From Ascidia mentula (taxonomy: Eukaryota; Chordata; Ascidiacea; Phlebobranchia; Ascidiidae): DNA of 64,000 nucleotides. A model generated the notes under the pieces. The model did not search any database, was not told the DNA's origin, and saw only the letters and a list, made by a program, of their open reading frames with translations. The number at the start of each line of letters is the position of its first letter. Within the stretch, counting starts at the first letter, position 1. This document shows, piece by piece, positions 1 through 10,855 of the stretch. The position numbers and the translations under genes were made by a program. The DNA lies in assembly GCA_947561715.1 (NCBI GenBank), contig OX387202.1, positions 3,857,001 to 3,921,000 of the forward strand, read 5' to 3'.

Positions 1-59
1 CAGAATGGCATAGGGATTTGACCCGAAACAGCCAAAAATAGCGCGAAAACCCCTTTGGT

Positions 60-500
60 TTGGGCAACAACTTTCCCAAAACTTGTACGCCTTACACAAA
101 AAGAAAACAACTCAAACCCAAGGCGATGATTACATACAAAAGACCAGCAACGTTGGAAAGCACACTCCACAAGTACCGGGAGATTGCTCACGACAGTGGC
201 AATACACGAATTGCTGGACGATCACAACCGCGCGGGCGTTGCCGTCTGTGCGGTAATAGAGGAGGCACTAAGTCTATGGTCAAGGAAACCTCGACTTTGA
301 TAACACCAAACAGAAACCACCAACTGCCACAAGTGCTAAACTGCCGAAACTATGGCATATATGTTGCCACATGTATGATATGTGGCGACAAGTACGTCGG
401 CCAAACAAAAAATTCATTTTCCACAAAATGGACTGGCCATTGTGGGGTAAAGAAATATATTTTTATTCAACAAAAAAATCTTGGTTGGATGATTAAGTAG
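60..500 (+). pseudogene. Penelope-like element endonuclease fragment (GIY-YIG domain)
   Basis: A 146-codon open frame carries the C-terminal module of a Penelope-like retroelement. There is an RPATLESTL segment, typical of the linker after the RT. A C-x2-C cluster (CRLCG) follows, and then a GIY-YIG core read as YGIYVATCMICGDKYVGQT, where GIY and YVG are the two diagnostic beta strands. In the family this nuclease nicks the target so that the RT can prime. The frame ends soon after the conserved K-W, so the catalytic Glu and the C-terminal helix are missing. Related but more decayed copies lie near 48.2-48.8 and 62.1-62.7 kb. The sequence after about 460 matches a stretch near 34.6 kb, which suggests a later junction. 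No RT is present upstream within the window. Confidence 0.6.
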
Positions 501-697
501 AAATCTAGGCCAGTCCTAGTTATCACTTTTTGAAAGAATTTTAACGCTTTAATCCCAAAACCAATCCAAGTCGTCAGTAGGAGATCAACGCTTTTTTTTA
601 ACGTTTTTATATGGTCTACACCAAATATTGACCTAAAACCGACGTCATAAAAACGTCAAATTGTTAGCTGAGAGGTTACTCTCTGTGCAATAATATA

Positions 698-960
698 CCG
701 AACTAGACCTTGCGCCATTCAAGCGTGCATTGTATGGCGTGTCACATTACAAGTCAACCAAAACCCAGTCAAGAGGGATTCGGTGTTTTTAAGATTTGCC
801 GATGCAATTCCCGACTTTCCGCGCTGCATTATTAACATAGGTATAATTTTTTTTTATTATTAGTGAATACATCACAGTAAACATTTTTGCAAATCTTTCA
901 CAAAGTCAGCGACTTCACTGCTATCTTTTGGGAGAAGCGAGTTCAGCAGCCCACTTAATC
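698..960 (-). repeat. Decayed duplicate of the 5.54-5.80 kb segment (PARP-exon relic)
   Basis: This stretch matches 5541-5805 at DNA level, starting at AACCGAACTAGACCTTGCGCC and running past GGAGAAGC. The 5.6-kb copy keeps a minus-strand open frame that resembles a PARP exon; this copy is interrupted by stops and small indels. Otherwise 501-1358 shows no gene. It is the region downstream of the PARP gene that ends at 1359. Confidence 0.5.
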
Positions 961-1358
961 ATTACATACAGGCTCTAAACATTCGAGCTTCCGTAAATCA
1001 CTGTCGGCAGTTCTTTGTCATGGTTGAATTTAGCTCATGAGTTTGAACATCTCTGGGAGAGTTTAATATCTAGCTCCAACATGTTGTGAAGAGTAGATTT
1101 GGTCCATATTGGCGGCATAGGCTGAGCCGTGATGTTGGTGGTTAATATACGCAGCTGTTGTAATACGACGTCAGTCAGAGTATATTGTTAAATAGTGAAT
1201 TTTATGGCAGTGATACAACAATACCGCCATCACGGAAAAATATACCAATCGTCAATAGTTTCAAAATGGTTGAAAGTAACGCCAAACATCATAGGGCAAT
1301 TACCGATTGTTAATAACAGTCATAACTAACATTCGCGTCGTTGGCGAGCGGCCGTTTC

Positions 1359-2878
1359 CTAATCGTCTAACTGAAAGGTTATAATATACTTGGGATAAGC
1401 ACCAGCATCATTGAATATAATGTATTCAGTTGGATTGTCAAGTTTGTTTACAGCACTGTGAAAGGGAGGACCGTCCTCAATCATGGGAAGATGACGCATG
1501 TTTTTCTCTCCTTTGCAGTAATGACCTGTAATAACCTCAGCAAGAATCATTCGATGAATCTTTTTTACATCCCTGAAGGCAAACTTTTTTGAGAAATTTG
1601 CTGATGGTGAAAAGTAAATTCCGTCTCCATACATATGTTCTGGAGAAAAAATAAAGTTGAGGTGACGATGCAGTTACGTCTGAATGAAAAACTCATCACA
1701 GAAATATCAAAACAAACACAAAAACCTAGAAGTATATTTACAAGAGGTAGTAAAAAGTAATTGCGAAAATATTTCCAATTTTAAAAAGGTCTCCTGTATG
1801 TATACAGAAACAAAACATCTAACTCTTGGGTTAAACATACGCTTTATATTGTTGTCTTAACGATATAATTACATCACTGTTCAACATTTTATAACAGTAT
1901 GAGATTTGTGTGTATGGGAATTGTTTCATAAAAGATCTAAAAAACGATGAACACTCAACTGTCTTCGCGACAGAAACTTCTGTCGAACCCGTTTCTGGCG
2001 ATGTGGGGCATTGGAAGTTTTCTGGTTCCATGAAATAACTCTTTGGTAACAGGAATATGTTCTAATCCGAAGATCTCCAGTTGAGTCTCCACACTTCTCT
2101 TCTGAAGCATGAACTGATAATACAGGCGAGGTCTGCACTGCAGCTCGACTCTCTGCAAATGATGACGTCACTTTGTGCTATCGACGTTGCTGTCACGCTA
2201 CACTGCTCCGGCTTGTTGCTCGTTGTTGTTTCTGCTGTTTCCCTTCTGCCTTTCAGTCCTATATTAACTCGCGCTTTTCTGCAACCTGCTGTAGTAATAC
2301 TGATGATGAACCAAGTATAGGTTCGAAACGTTTACGTAAAATGATTAACAGCATCTTAGCTTCGGCTTTTTTATTCAAAGTTATTAACTCCACTTATATT
2401 TACTAAAAAATGTATCATTGAAATTTTTTGAAATTTTTCAATAGCTAAAATATGACAAAAGTAGAAATGCCAAACTACCTTATGGATGTCGATGAGATCT
2501 GAACAGTTAAACTTGCTTTCAACTTCTGCATATTCTGGCGAATATATGTCTAAATCATCGTATTTTAAATGGTAACCTTTTTTCATTGCTGTCCAATATT
2601 TCGGAATTTCTGTTCAGATTGTAGTTAAAAATTGAACTGACATGAATATTGTAGTCCTACTCACCTATCATGAACATCTCTTGCATCATTTGTTGGTAGT
2701 GTTCATGCTCTTGCACTAATTTTTTGATTTCTTTTTTTTGTTGTAACACTTCCTGTTGATGCCGTAACCGCAGTTGTTGCATTTGCTGTTCTAGTTGGTC
2801 GTCTTTCAATTGCAGTTCCCGCTGATTTTGTTTAAAGTGGACCATGAAAGAAATGTGACAAATCATGTTGCATTTCAC
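1359..2878 (-). CDS. Coiled-coil PARP-type ADP-ribosyltransferase, short paralog (4 exons)
   Basis: Spliced from exons 2878-2665, 2588-2479, 2152-1960 and 1639-1359, all with GT-AG junctions, giving 798 nt (265 codons plus stop) in one frame. Residues about 15-70 are a Gln/Glu-rich coiled coil. A linker follows, and the PARP catalytic fold starts near residue 85. The NAD-binding His is in LFHGT (H149) and the Tyr is in YGDGIYFSP (Y181). The third triad position, in NPTEYIIFND, is Glu (E244), as in polymerising PARPs, whereas the C-terminal AYPKYIITF is PARP10/14-like. The protein would transfer ADP-ribose from NAD+. Splice phases match the larger paralog at 6936-8639. The Met at 2878 is the first in frame, but an upstream exon or a trans-spliced leader at the AG just before it cannot be excluded. 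The intron at 2153-2478 holds a dispersed repeat. Confidence 0.72.
2185..2395 (+). repeat. Dispersed repeat in a PARP-gene intron; inverted copy at 26.04-26.25 kb
   Basis: The stretch includes GGTTCGAAACGTTTACGTAAA and ends near TTATTAACTCC. Its reverse complement is found at 26040-26250 with scattered substitutions and a few indels. No coding frame is convincing. It lies wholly within the intron between the linker exon and the His-containing exon of the PARP gene, so it is probably a transposon insertion of an unidentified family. Confidence 0.5.
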
Positions 2879-2909
2879 TTAGTTTGTTTGGTTTTGGAAT
2901 AAACAAGTT

Positions 2910-3867
2910 TTATTTGAAGAAATTACTTTCAGATTGAAGCTTAGCTTTTATTACACCGAAGAAAGTGCACAAATCAGCCACTAATGCTGCAATAGCTTCA
3001 TCGTAGCTAATTCCTTTATGCCATTCGCCTCTAAGACCGTTCGTTGCCTTTGGAATTCCAAACACGATCACCATAGCAATAGAAGTTAGACCTGCAAAAC
3101 AAATTATGTTAATGCCTAAATTGTAAAAATCTGTTTGTTGATCAATGAATAAATAGAATGAAGGAACACTATGCTTTTATAATGCAACTAGTTAATAAAA
3201 CACGTTGTAATACTTTGCTAAGTTCCATAAATCGACTGACAGTACTGATAAACACAACAAACAGCAAAAGCAACACGATAGTCGGGTGAATGCATGGATA
3301 CTGTGAACTTTTGTATGTTTTTGTCAGTGCGAGATACGTACAGCCCCCTACGATTGGACAATGTTTGTCCCTGCGCAAGAAAACATATTCGCATAAGCAA
3401 CATATGGCATTGATCTAGTGTACATAGCCAAGATGAGTGAAATCACCAGCAGGTCAATGGACATATCGAATAGATGTACAATAATTTGACTTACTTGTTG
3501 TAACAGCAGCACCGATCAAAATTTTTCTAGGCTACAATTTTTCAAGTAACAAATTATGGAAACACATCGGGAAACGATGCCAAGCAATGACAAACAGCTG
3601 TAGCTATCCTAGCAGGATTATCCATGTCTAAAAACAGTTATACGAGCTGCAATTGTTTGTAGTCGATTGCTGTAACAATATCATTACAGGCTTTCAAATT
3701 ACCAAGGGGTATTGGTTGGCAAGTACCCTCCTTGCAGTAACTAAATAATCCAAACAATTCAGAAGATGAGTTGCGTAGAAGCCAATATGGTTGAGTCAAA
3801 GCCATTATTGACAGAATAAACGAAGTCGTTAGAAACATTCCAGTGAAAATTAAGGGCAGTTCTCCCA
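2910..3867 (-). CDS. Claudin-like four-span membrane protein, copy A (partial model)
   Basis: Two exons are clear. The 5' exon (about 3867-3644) has a hydrophobic segment followed by PYWLLRNS and GLFSYCKEGTC, which is the W...GL(W/F)...C...C signature of the first extracellular loop of claudin/PMP22-type proteins. The 3' exon (3091-2910, acceptor CAG at 3094-3092) encodes a further span, GLTSIAMVIVFG, then W-x2-G-x-SY and a last hydrophobic stretch, stopping at 2910. It aligns along its length with the last exon of copy B. A middle exon is needed; minus-strand hydrophobic frame 3490-3360 (around DLLVISLILAMYT) is a candidate, but its junctions are not settled. The start is also open, because the first exon continues upstream of the span without a good Met. 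Such proteins act at cell junctions or in the plasma membrane. Confidence 0.5.
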
Positions 3868-4090
3868 CATCTAAAATGAACACAATTTCTTGACATACGA
3901 GGAACTGTCGTTGCATCCAAACGTTATTGCCTTGCTGGGGGGATTGTGTTATAAACGATATTTCGCCAACATACATGTGTATGCAGAATACAAGAGATAC
4001 TCGTCAACGATTCTATTTGAAAAAATGACACTGATGATGCTTCAAAGCATCATATATTTGTCGAATTCATTAAGACTGACAGATTTTAGC

Positions 4091-4781
4091 CTAAAACGAA
4101 ACTTTTTTAGATAGTAGATATATTCGTGTGTATGTGACAATAAAAATTGTCTTACTTAATTTTCCTCTATCAGGAGCACGTACGGATGCAATCACACTAA
4201 GGACACTCGCTACGAATGCAAAAACAACTTGAATATAACTTGATCCGCGCCTCCAATCTTCAAAACCCCCAGATAATCCAAGATGACTCCCGAAGATGGC
4301 GACAGTAAGCAGATAAAATATACCTAAAGTTAAAGCACATCATATACCCACGGTATAACAATAAAAAATATCCTGGGAACCATTGCTGGATATCTTACTT
4401 GTCATTGTTGTCAAGGAAACTGTTATACATCCACCTTCATTCATACGAATAACGTAGCCAAAGTAGATAATAGCTGAAATACTTTGAAAAAAGATTCCAA
4501 TCAATAAACAGATTATTACCAACATCCTTCCTGTTCCAAAGATGTCTAAACACAGTCCATATTTAATAAAGAAATGTCAAACGTACTTAATAAAAGTAAA
4601 AACCACAAAAAATACCGACAGTAGGTGTCTTGACACATGTATTGTTTTCACATGTAAGAAATAACCCGATGTAATTTCCCGTCGTAGGATCCTCAGCCCA
4701 ATGTGGAGAAACGACACTCGTCAACCCCAAGACCAACGAAGCCGTGAGAAGCGTTCCAACACACACCCTTTCAAACACCAT
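4091..4781 (-). CDS. Claudin-like four-span membrane protein, copy B (3 exons)
   Basis: Exons 4781-4616, 4530-4348 and 4323-4091 join in one frame (582 nt, 193 residues) with phase-1 junctions. The start is ATG at 4781. Span 1 is followed by SPHWAED and IGLFLTCENNTC, the W...GL(F)...C...C loop-1 signature of the claudin/PMP22/EMP superfamily. Exon 2 encodes span 2. Exon 3 encodes spans 3 and 4, with the loop motif FEDWRRGSSY between them. The length is normal for the superfamily. An alternative donor (AAGTAAGA) soon after RGKLSK could add another exon and change the tail. The gene lies head-to-tail upstream of copy A and the PARP gene on the same strand. I cannot assign a claudin subtype. Confidence 0.65.
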
Positions 4782-4799
4782 TACTATTCTCTATCTTTG

Positions 4800-5540
4800 T
4801 TATGGTAAGACCTACAAAAATCGTTTAACAATATATTGCTATATAATCACAGGAGAGCTGAAGACAGGGTCAGCACGCACTGTTTCGACCTGTCAGGTCA
4901 CATCAGTGCAGCTGGTGACTGTGACACTGTGCTAGCTTTTACACTAGCGGGCACACTAGTTTCCACTTTGTGGTACCTTTTGGTCGACGTCGATCTGTTG
5001 GGTGCCCTGTGCGTGTACACCCTGTCTGCAGCTCTCCAATATTATGGCTTTTTTGCACACATATATAATCACTGTTACGTTGCAACTGGTTGAATTTAAT
5101 GCTTGCCTTACTTATTCTGCCTGAAAAGCAACTGCCTTCTTTTGTACGTTGAACCAGACGGCAGCTTCAACCAAAGCCAGTCAACCGAAAGCCGGTTTTC
5201 ACAGTTGCCATTCCAGTGCAATGTTGCGCGAACGTTATTGTGATCCGTGCTGGATATTCCCAGCAATGTTACTAAAAAAGTCTTGCTAATCTATTGACAT
5301 AAAGTTGAATTTGTCAGTAATTTTAACGAAACATTTTATTTTTCAAATTGATTTTCTTGGTAGGTTACCTAAGATTTGGAATATGAAATGTACAAATACG
5401 CAATGATCCCACAACGAAAGATAAATAAACTCAAAACAACTTGAACAACACTTCAATTTGTGCGACCACTTGTTCTGGTAGGTAGCTACCGAATTCCTGA
5501 TAATTTCAACCGGTTAAAAGTCAATCACTGTACATTAATG
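4800..5540. other. Region upstream of claudin-like copy B, no gene seen
   Basis: This holds the presumed upstream region of the claudin-like gene. The stretch 4868-5075 (ending GTCTGCAGCTCTCCAATATTA-like) resembles 33880-33985, so it is part of a dispersed repeat. No convincing exon or RNA gene was found on either strand up to 5540. Confidence 0.4.
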
Positions 5541-5613
5541 AACCGAACTAGACCTTGCGCCGTTCAAGCGTGCATGGCACTGCGTGTCACATTACAAGTC
5601 AACCAAAACCCAG

Positions 5614-5805
5614 TCAAGCGGAATTTGGTGGTTTGAGATTTACCGTTGCAAAACCTTTCCTTTGAATCACCTCAAAGGCTTTTCGCGCTGCATTATTAAC
5701 ATGGGTACAAGTTTTTCTAGTTGTAAATGCATCACGGAAAACATGTTGCAAATCTTTGACAAAGTCCGCGACTTTACTGCTATGTTTTAGGAGAAGCAAG
5801 TTTCT
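5614..5805 (-). pseudogene. Probable PARP catalytic-exon relic
   Basis: The minus-strand frame (about 60 codons) contains DFVKDLQ, an isolated His, and ARKAFEVIQRKGF. The spacing resembles the exon of the gene at 6936-8639 that reads FVKEQL, then LFHGT, then KKAFEGICKNGF. The HGT motif itself is lost and no splice junction is evident. A more degraded copy lies at 698-960. An alternative is an unrelated repeat with a chance frame; the KAF...GF spacing is the main evidence. Confidence 0.35.
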
Positions 5806-6659
5806 TTAATTAACCTAAAAAAACCTATTATAAATATCACCTAACAAAGCTGCTCTCGAAAATATTTATTGATTTAGTAACGATAAACTTTGGCTTAAAC
5901 TGCGTTTTTTATGCTGGGGTATTAGATTTCCCCGTACCAGGCTAAGGATTATTGGATAAAGTTGTCAGGAATATTGATAACGCATAGAGGAAGTAACTAG
6001 CAAAGTTATTCCTTACCAGCATTCTCAAGAACCCTTGCCCAATAATACACAATAAAAGTGGAACATCGCTAAAATATTTGGAAGCACAAATAACTGCAAA
6101 AGACAGTAAAAAAAGAAGGATAAGCAGTCACGTAACCGAAACAACAACAATTCAAAAATAGCTTTAACACTTTCGGCGTGGGGGGAAACGGAGATCAAAT
6201 ATTCTGTATACGTAGGGGCACAACTTTACCCAAGTTAGTCTCAATCCACAATAGGACGTAATGTGGTCAACTGTTTGGAAGCCAACTTTACCGAATGCGA
6301 TATCATCAATGCAACAAATAGTTGTGATTTGGTTTTTGCCTAGTTTGATACCTAAAGGATCGACGTCTACTAACAGTACTTATTTAACAGCCGTATAGAA
6401 ACCCTACTATATAGAAACTGTGTATTGACTGCATCTCATCATTCCTTAATGAATTCTTTAATACTTTTTACTTGATAAATGACCAAAAAATAACACAATT
6501 ATTAGAAATAACGCAGTAATATTTTGTGTAATGGTAAGAATGGCAGAATCGCTCCACTGCACAGGTCCTTGCTTGGCTATCACAGCTATCGTATCGCTAT
6601 CATTAAGTTTGCCCAGACATTTCTGCCTATATGGATCAGCCCCTTTTACCTGACAAGTC
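5806..6659. other. Intergenic, nothing identified
   Basis: AT-rich sequence between the PARP relic and the downstream flank of the larger PARP gene. No exon-like frames with splice sites, RNA genes or clear repeats were seen. Confidence 0.4.
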
Positions 6660-6735
6660 GGCCCTGGACTAACCGGGCCTAACGTTCTACCAACTGAGCT
6701 ACAGAAACTCAGTGGTTTCACGGGGGTATATTGTG
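6660..6735 (-). repeat. tRNA-like A-box sequence, probable SINE fragment
   Basis: On the minus strand the sequence reads GTAGCTCAGTTGGTAGAACG, a near-perfect tRNA D-arm and pol III A-box. A GC-rich stem-like segment follows (GGCCC...GGGCC). No tRNA-like acceptor closure or clear B-box (GGTTCGAATCC type) follows, so this is not a functional tRNA. The 102-codon frame across 6458-6766 is judged non-coding. Confidence 0.45.
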
Positions 6736-6822
6736 ACCAAGGTACACTGGTGCGCAAAGCGCCCAAAAACCTTACAAGGACGATTTTTTTAATTACAAAA
6801 GCAAACTGTAATTTTTTTTTGA

Positions 6823-6848
6823 TTTATTTTTGATTTACATGATTTATT
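6823..6848 (-). terminator. Candidate polyadenylation signals of the larger PARP gene
   Basis: Two minus-strand AATAAA hexamers (plus-strand TTTATT at 6823-6828 and 6843-6848) lie about 90-110 nt downstream of the stop at 6936, a normal distance for cleavage and polyadenylation. Confidence 0.5.
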
Positions 6849-6935
6849 GATTCGTAATGCACACAATTTAGTGATATATTACAATTTAACGCTATTTTTA
6901 AAAAAACTGTGGATTGTAATTAAAAAAATTTTATG

Positions 6936-8639
6936 CTAGGCATTTTTTTTATCCTTGTAATTAATAATATAGGAGGGATAAGCATTGACATCATTAAACA
7001 CAACATAGATTTCTGGACAATTTATCTTGTTCACTGCGCTGTGATAGGGTTGCCCTCCACTGGCAGTAGAAAGATATTTCATGTCTGTATGGCCCGAGCA
7101 GTAATAACCAGTAATTACTTCGGAGAAAAACATTCTGCGAATGCCATCTTCGTCCTCCTCAGCGTATCTATGTGAGTAACGAGCTGTGGTGGCGAAATAA
7201 ACTCCTTTTCCATAGACAGTACCTGGAAAGAATTGGTTTAGTTTTGTTTCAACAGTGCGTTATATCCAAGTTATTGTGTTACCGTTGTAACCGCTGTAAC
7301 CCCTGTCAAATCCATTTTTGCAAATTCCCTCAAAAGCTTTTTTGGTAGTCCCGTGAAACAGTTCCTTTGTGACAGCAATGTGATCCAGATCGTGACGATG
7401 CAACTGTTCCTTGACGAATTGTCTTTGTACCGCGAATTGGTGAAATAGTCTCGTGTTTTGCAAACGTTCAATCTGTTACAACGATTGAATTAAAACAGCT
7501 GCATAAACAAACAGCCCCCATGCACTGCCCAAAACATACCTTAATGATATTTTGTTGACAAGACAAGCGAAACTGGACAGAAACCCGATCAAATTCATTG
7601 GATCCTTCGTCCAAACTTACAACTTGGTAATCCCCCTCCATTGGACACCAAGAACTTGGTACAGCTAAAAAATTTAAAATCTGGTGATTTACGAACTCAC
7701 GATGTTGTTGTAGCAACTGTACTGCTTCTTCGTATTTAAACCTTAAAAAAAGCACTTCTTGTTCATATTGCTGCTTTAACACTTCGTGTTCTTGTTGAAC
7801 TGCGTACAGCGTTTGTCTTTGATCATTCAGCATCCTATCCAAGTCTCCGATCATCATACAATATTTATGTTCCTGCTCATTTTTCTCACCTACAAGTTGT
7901 TGCAAACTTTCATTTTGTTGTGTTTTATCGCTCACTGTTCGATTCAATCTTTGTAAGTTTATTTCATAAATCTCCTTTTCATTTTCCAATGCTTGGCATT
8001 TCGTTTTCATTTGTTCTTTATCAGTACGTTCATTTTCAAGCCTTTCTTCTAATTTTTCCATCTTATATTGGCGATTCCTGCGATCTGATAGTTGAATTTT
8101 CTCATCGTATTGTTGCATTTGTTGATATCCTCCATCCCTTCTCAAAAGCTTCGTATTCGTTTCCTTTAACATTTTCTCCTTTTTTCGAAGCCTTAGTCCA
8201 TCTTCATGTTGTTTCCATTTAAGTTCGGTTACTGTTTTCTCAAGGTCATTTATTTTATTTTCGTAAATCTTCTTCTCGTTCTCCCATTGTTTATGCTGGT
8301 TGGGAGAACTCTTCCCTTCTTCTTCTTCTTCTTCTTCTACGCTCGACCGATTGTCGTCCGACCAAGTCCGTGCTCTCTGTTCTGCATGAGCAAAGTTTTG
8401 TGGAAGTTATGTTAAAGTATCAACATTGCGGTAAATAAAACTTTGGCCACGAGAGCTATAACAATAGTTCTAGATTTCAAGTTAAATTCTGGTTATAAAA
8501 CGTTAGGTGTCTTACAAGGCCGCCATTTGGTAAACATATGGCTTTTGTAGTAATTACCTGGATTGTCTTCTGTCCACGGCACCCGACTTGCAATAAACCA
8601 AAATAATTTGGTTACACATTTTAACGCAGCTTGTCCCAT
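6936..8639 (-). CDS. Coiled-coil PARP-type ADP-ribosyltransferase, long paralog (4 exons)
   Basis: Exons 8639-8558, 8381-7540, 7472-7283 and 7222-6936 join exactly in frame (1401 nt, 466 residues), with GT-AG junctions of phases 1, 0 and 1. The first exon starts MGQAALK. The second encodes an acidic run from (CTT)n repeats, then a long coiled coil (about residues 60-255), then the N-terminal edge of the PARP fold (about 265-308). Catalytic His is in LFHGT (H348) and Tyr in YGKGVYF (Y380). The third triad position, in CPEIYVVFND, is Ile (I443), and AYPSYIINY follows. In PARP10/14-type enzymes, H-Y-I predicts mono-ADP-ribosylation rather than polymer formation. No macrodomain, WWE or zinc finger is visible, so the coiled coil probably provides oligomerisation or partner binding. 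Two polyadenylation signals follow the stop. Confidence 0.82.
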
Positions 8640-8934
8640 TTTAATTAACACCAAACCTAATTAGATTTTCCCATACTATTTTCGATATGACACCCCGAGA
8701 TGCACTGAAACATAAATTGGGAAATTTGAGGTTATTGATGTGTAAACCGCAACGTGATTTATTTCTGGTTTACAAAATTATGTAATAAGTAAACACGACA
8801 TTGGAGAAAATAATCGTGTTTCGTATTTTATAAAGTATAGGCGCATTTTTTATGTTAAAATTGATTATTGTACCGTATGACGGAAAGCTTTGTGGTCACA
8901 GGTCATGTGCAACCAACAAAAAACAGTCAACAAA

Positions 8935-10460
8935 TGCTTTAACCCTTTCCCGTAATGAACACGTGATGTGGTTTCCTCGCAAATTTTGTATAAACCCTGT
9001 TTCTTGTCGAAGGTTGAATCGGTCTAAACTAATACCTCTGGCTTGTATTTTAGTCAGTATATTAACAAATTTAAGTGCACAACAGGGGTCACGAAGCAAC
9101 ATGATTTGGAGTCTAAATTAATTCGCAAAAAATACTAAGCAATACAAAACCAGGAAGGGCAGAACACGGCAACAACTGTTCTTACTTTAATTAAGTTACG
9201 TTGAGGCTATCATGTTCAATAAATTGTTTGACTGAGTTCTGTCTTTCATCCTGTAATACCAACTGGTTTTGCCAACGCAAAATAAAATTTAAACAGGGCA
9301 AGGATTCCTTGCTGCTGTTGTGCGCGTGTTGTCTTCATGCTTTGTCTGAGCACCATGTTTTGTTTGCAGACCAACGAAGCGTTTAATTATGGGAAAGCAC
9401 CCACGCAGGGTGAAAACAGTTTCTCTTGTCTGTGTTTGATTGCTACGCACACAGGTATTGTTAGTGTGAGTGGCGATTTTGTAAAGCGTTACTAACACGG
9501 GTCAATCATTGGTATCTAGGTCGTTTCTACAACAACAGCTCCTTTACTCAATGAATTTTGCGATCCATTTTACCCAATTAACAGACATATCCCTGGTACA
9601 GAATAAGCGTCAAATTAACTGTGTTTTCGCAATCTCATAATTAACTTGAACAGAGGCAAACAGAGTTGCTGTTGTTCTTACTGCTATTGTGTGTATGTTG
9701 TGGTGTCGCTTTGACCACGCATCCAGTTCTGTTTGGAGACCAACGACACCTTTATTTACTTAAGCACCTGAGGCGTGACGTGGCTGTCTCGCAAATTTGG
9801 CATTAACCCTGTTCTTTGTCTAAAGCTGAATCGTCCAAAACAACTACCTCTGGCTTGTATTACATTCTGCATAGTAACAAGGTAAATGGCCTACAATAAA
9901 CATAAAAGTCGGAGTCTAACTTTATTCGAAAAAAATGTAAGCAATACAAAACCAGTCAAGCCCGATAACGACAGCAGCTTTTTTATTTTTTTTGCTTATT
10001 TTAGTTATGTTGAGGACATTATGTGCCACAGATTGTCCAACTAAAGTCCTTTCCTCCATCCTACAATGCCTAACCGGTTTTGCCAACGTCAAATAAAAGC
10101 CTAGGGAAGAACTAACTGTGTTTGTTTGCAATGCAAGTATACTGTTGGTACGAGTAACCATTTATCAACGGAAACTTCACAAACACCGATCCTTTCTATC
10201 ATTTCCTAGTCTGCATATGATCTGCGCTTTCAACAACTACAACATTAACTTTTTTACTCTGCAAATTTTGCAATTCATCTTTGACAAGTTAACAGACTTA
10301 CCCTACGTATTAGATAACTACATCGTATGATGTAACCTAATATCTACTTTGAACTGAGGCAAAGCAATGTTGCTTTTGTTCTTACTGCTATTGTGTGTGT
10401 GTGTGCGTGTGTGTTGCCGCTTTGCTTAGCCCACGCTTCCTGTTCAGTTTGATTCAACGA
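8935..10460. repeat. Degenerate tandem repeat, about 0.7-0.8 kb period
   Basis: Shared blocks recur in order: CCTCTGGCTTGTAT at about 9039 and 9848; AAGCAATACAAAACCAG at about 9138 and 9940; CAACGAAGCGTTTAATTA at about 9372 and 10455, with a diverged form near 9741; CTTACTGCTATTGTGTGT at about 9678 and 10383. A (TG)n tract sits near 10393-10416. Open frames here are short and not conserved between units, so the repeat looks non-coding. Confidence 0.55.
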
Positions 10461-10639
10461 AGCGTTTAATTACGGGAAAGTACCCCGGGCAAATCAAGTT
10501 TCTCGATGATTCAACTTGATTTCTATGCTACAGCATGTTATATGATGTGTTCTGGTAATATACAGCGTGAGTTGGCAACGTCAGGTTGATATTCCTCACG
10601 AGTGAGAAAAACTGTGGGATGAAAATAATTACACTCTGA

Positions 10640-10855
10640 TACAATTAGTGGTTCCATGTGGCACAAGGTGTGAAATTATCATGGAAGAGTACGAAAAAGT
10701 GTTACACTCCACATGTCCAGAAGTTTCTTTCCATTGTCAATGGAGGGTAATTAACCCTATCACAACATAGTTATCTACACAAAGATACCAGGCATATACG
10801 TCGTATTTAACGATGTCAATCTTCCTATATCTTTTTATACAAAGATTACTCATTT
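10640..10855 (+). pseudogene. PARP C-terminal exon relic on the plus strand
   Basis: GGAGGGTAATTAACCCTATC and the following bases align with the coding strand of the last exon of the long PARP paralog, including GIYVVFNDVN just before the end. The YP-x-YI tail is replaced and frameshifts interrupt the middle. No His or Tyr exon is recognisable upstream. Ile is again at the third triad position, so it derives from the long-paralog lineage. Orientation is opposite to the intact genes. Confidence 0.55.

Noticed and set aside
2081..2406. Plus-strand Cys-rich frames around 2.1-2.4 kb
   Set aside because: They lie within a dispersed repeat and opposite a PARP exon and intron on the minus strand.
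6458..6766. 102-codon minus-strand frame with a hydrophobic end
   Set aside because: It overlaps the tRNA-like repeat and has no homology or splice support.
6936..7133. MFFSEVITGYY... read as a separate small protein start
   Set aside because: The frame continues upstream to a splice acceptor at 7223 and carries the catalytic Tyr, so this Met is internal to the PARP exon.
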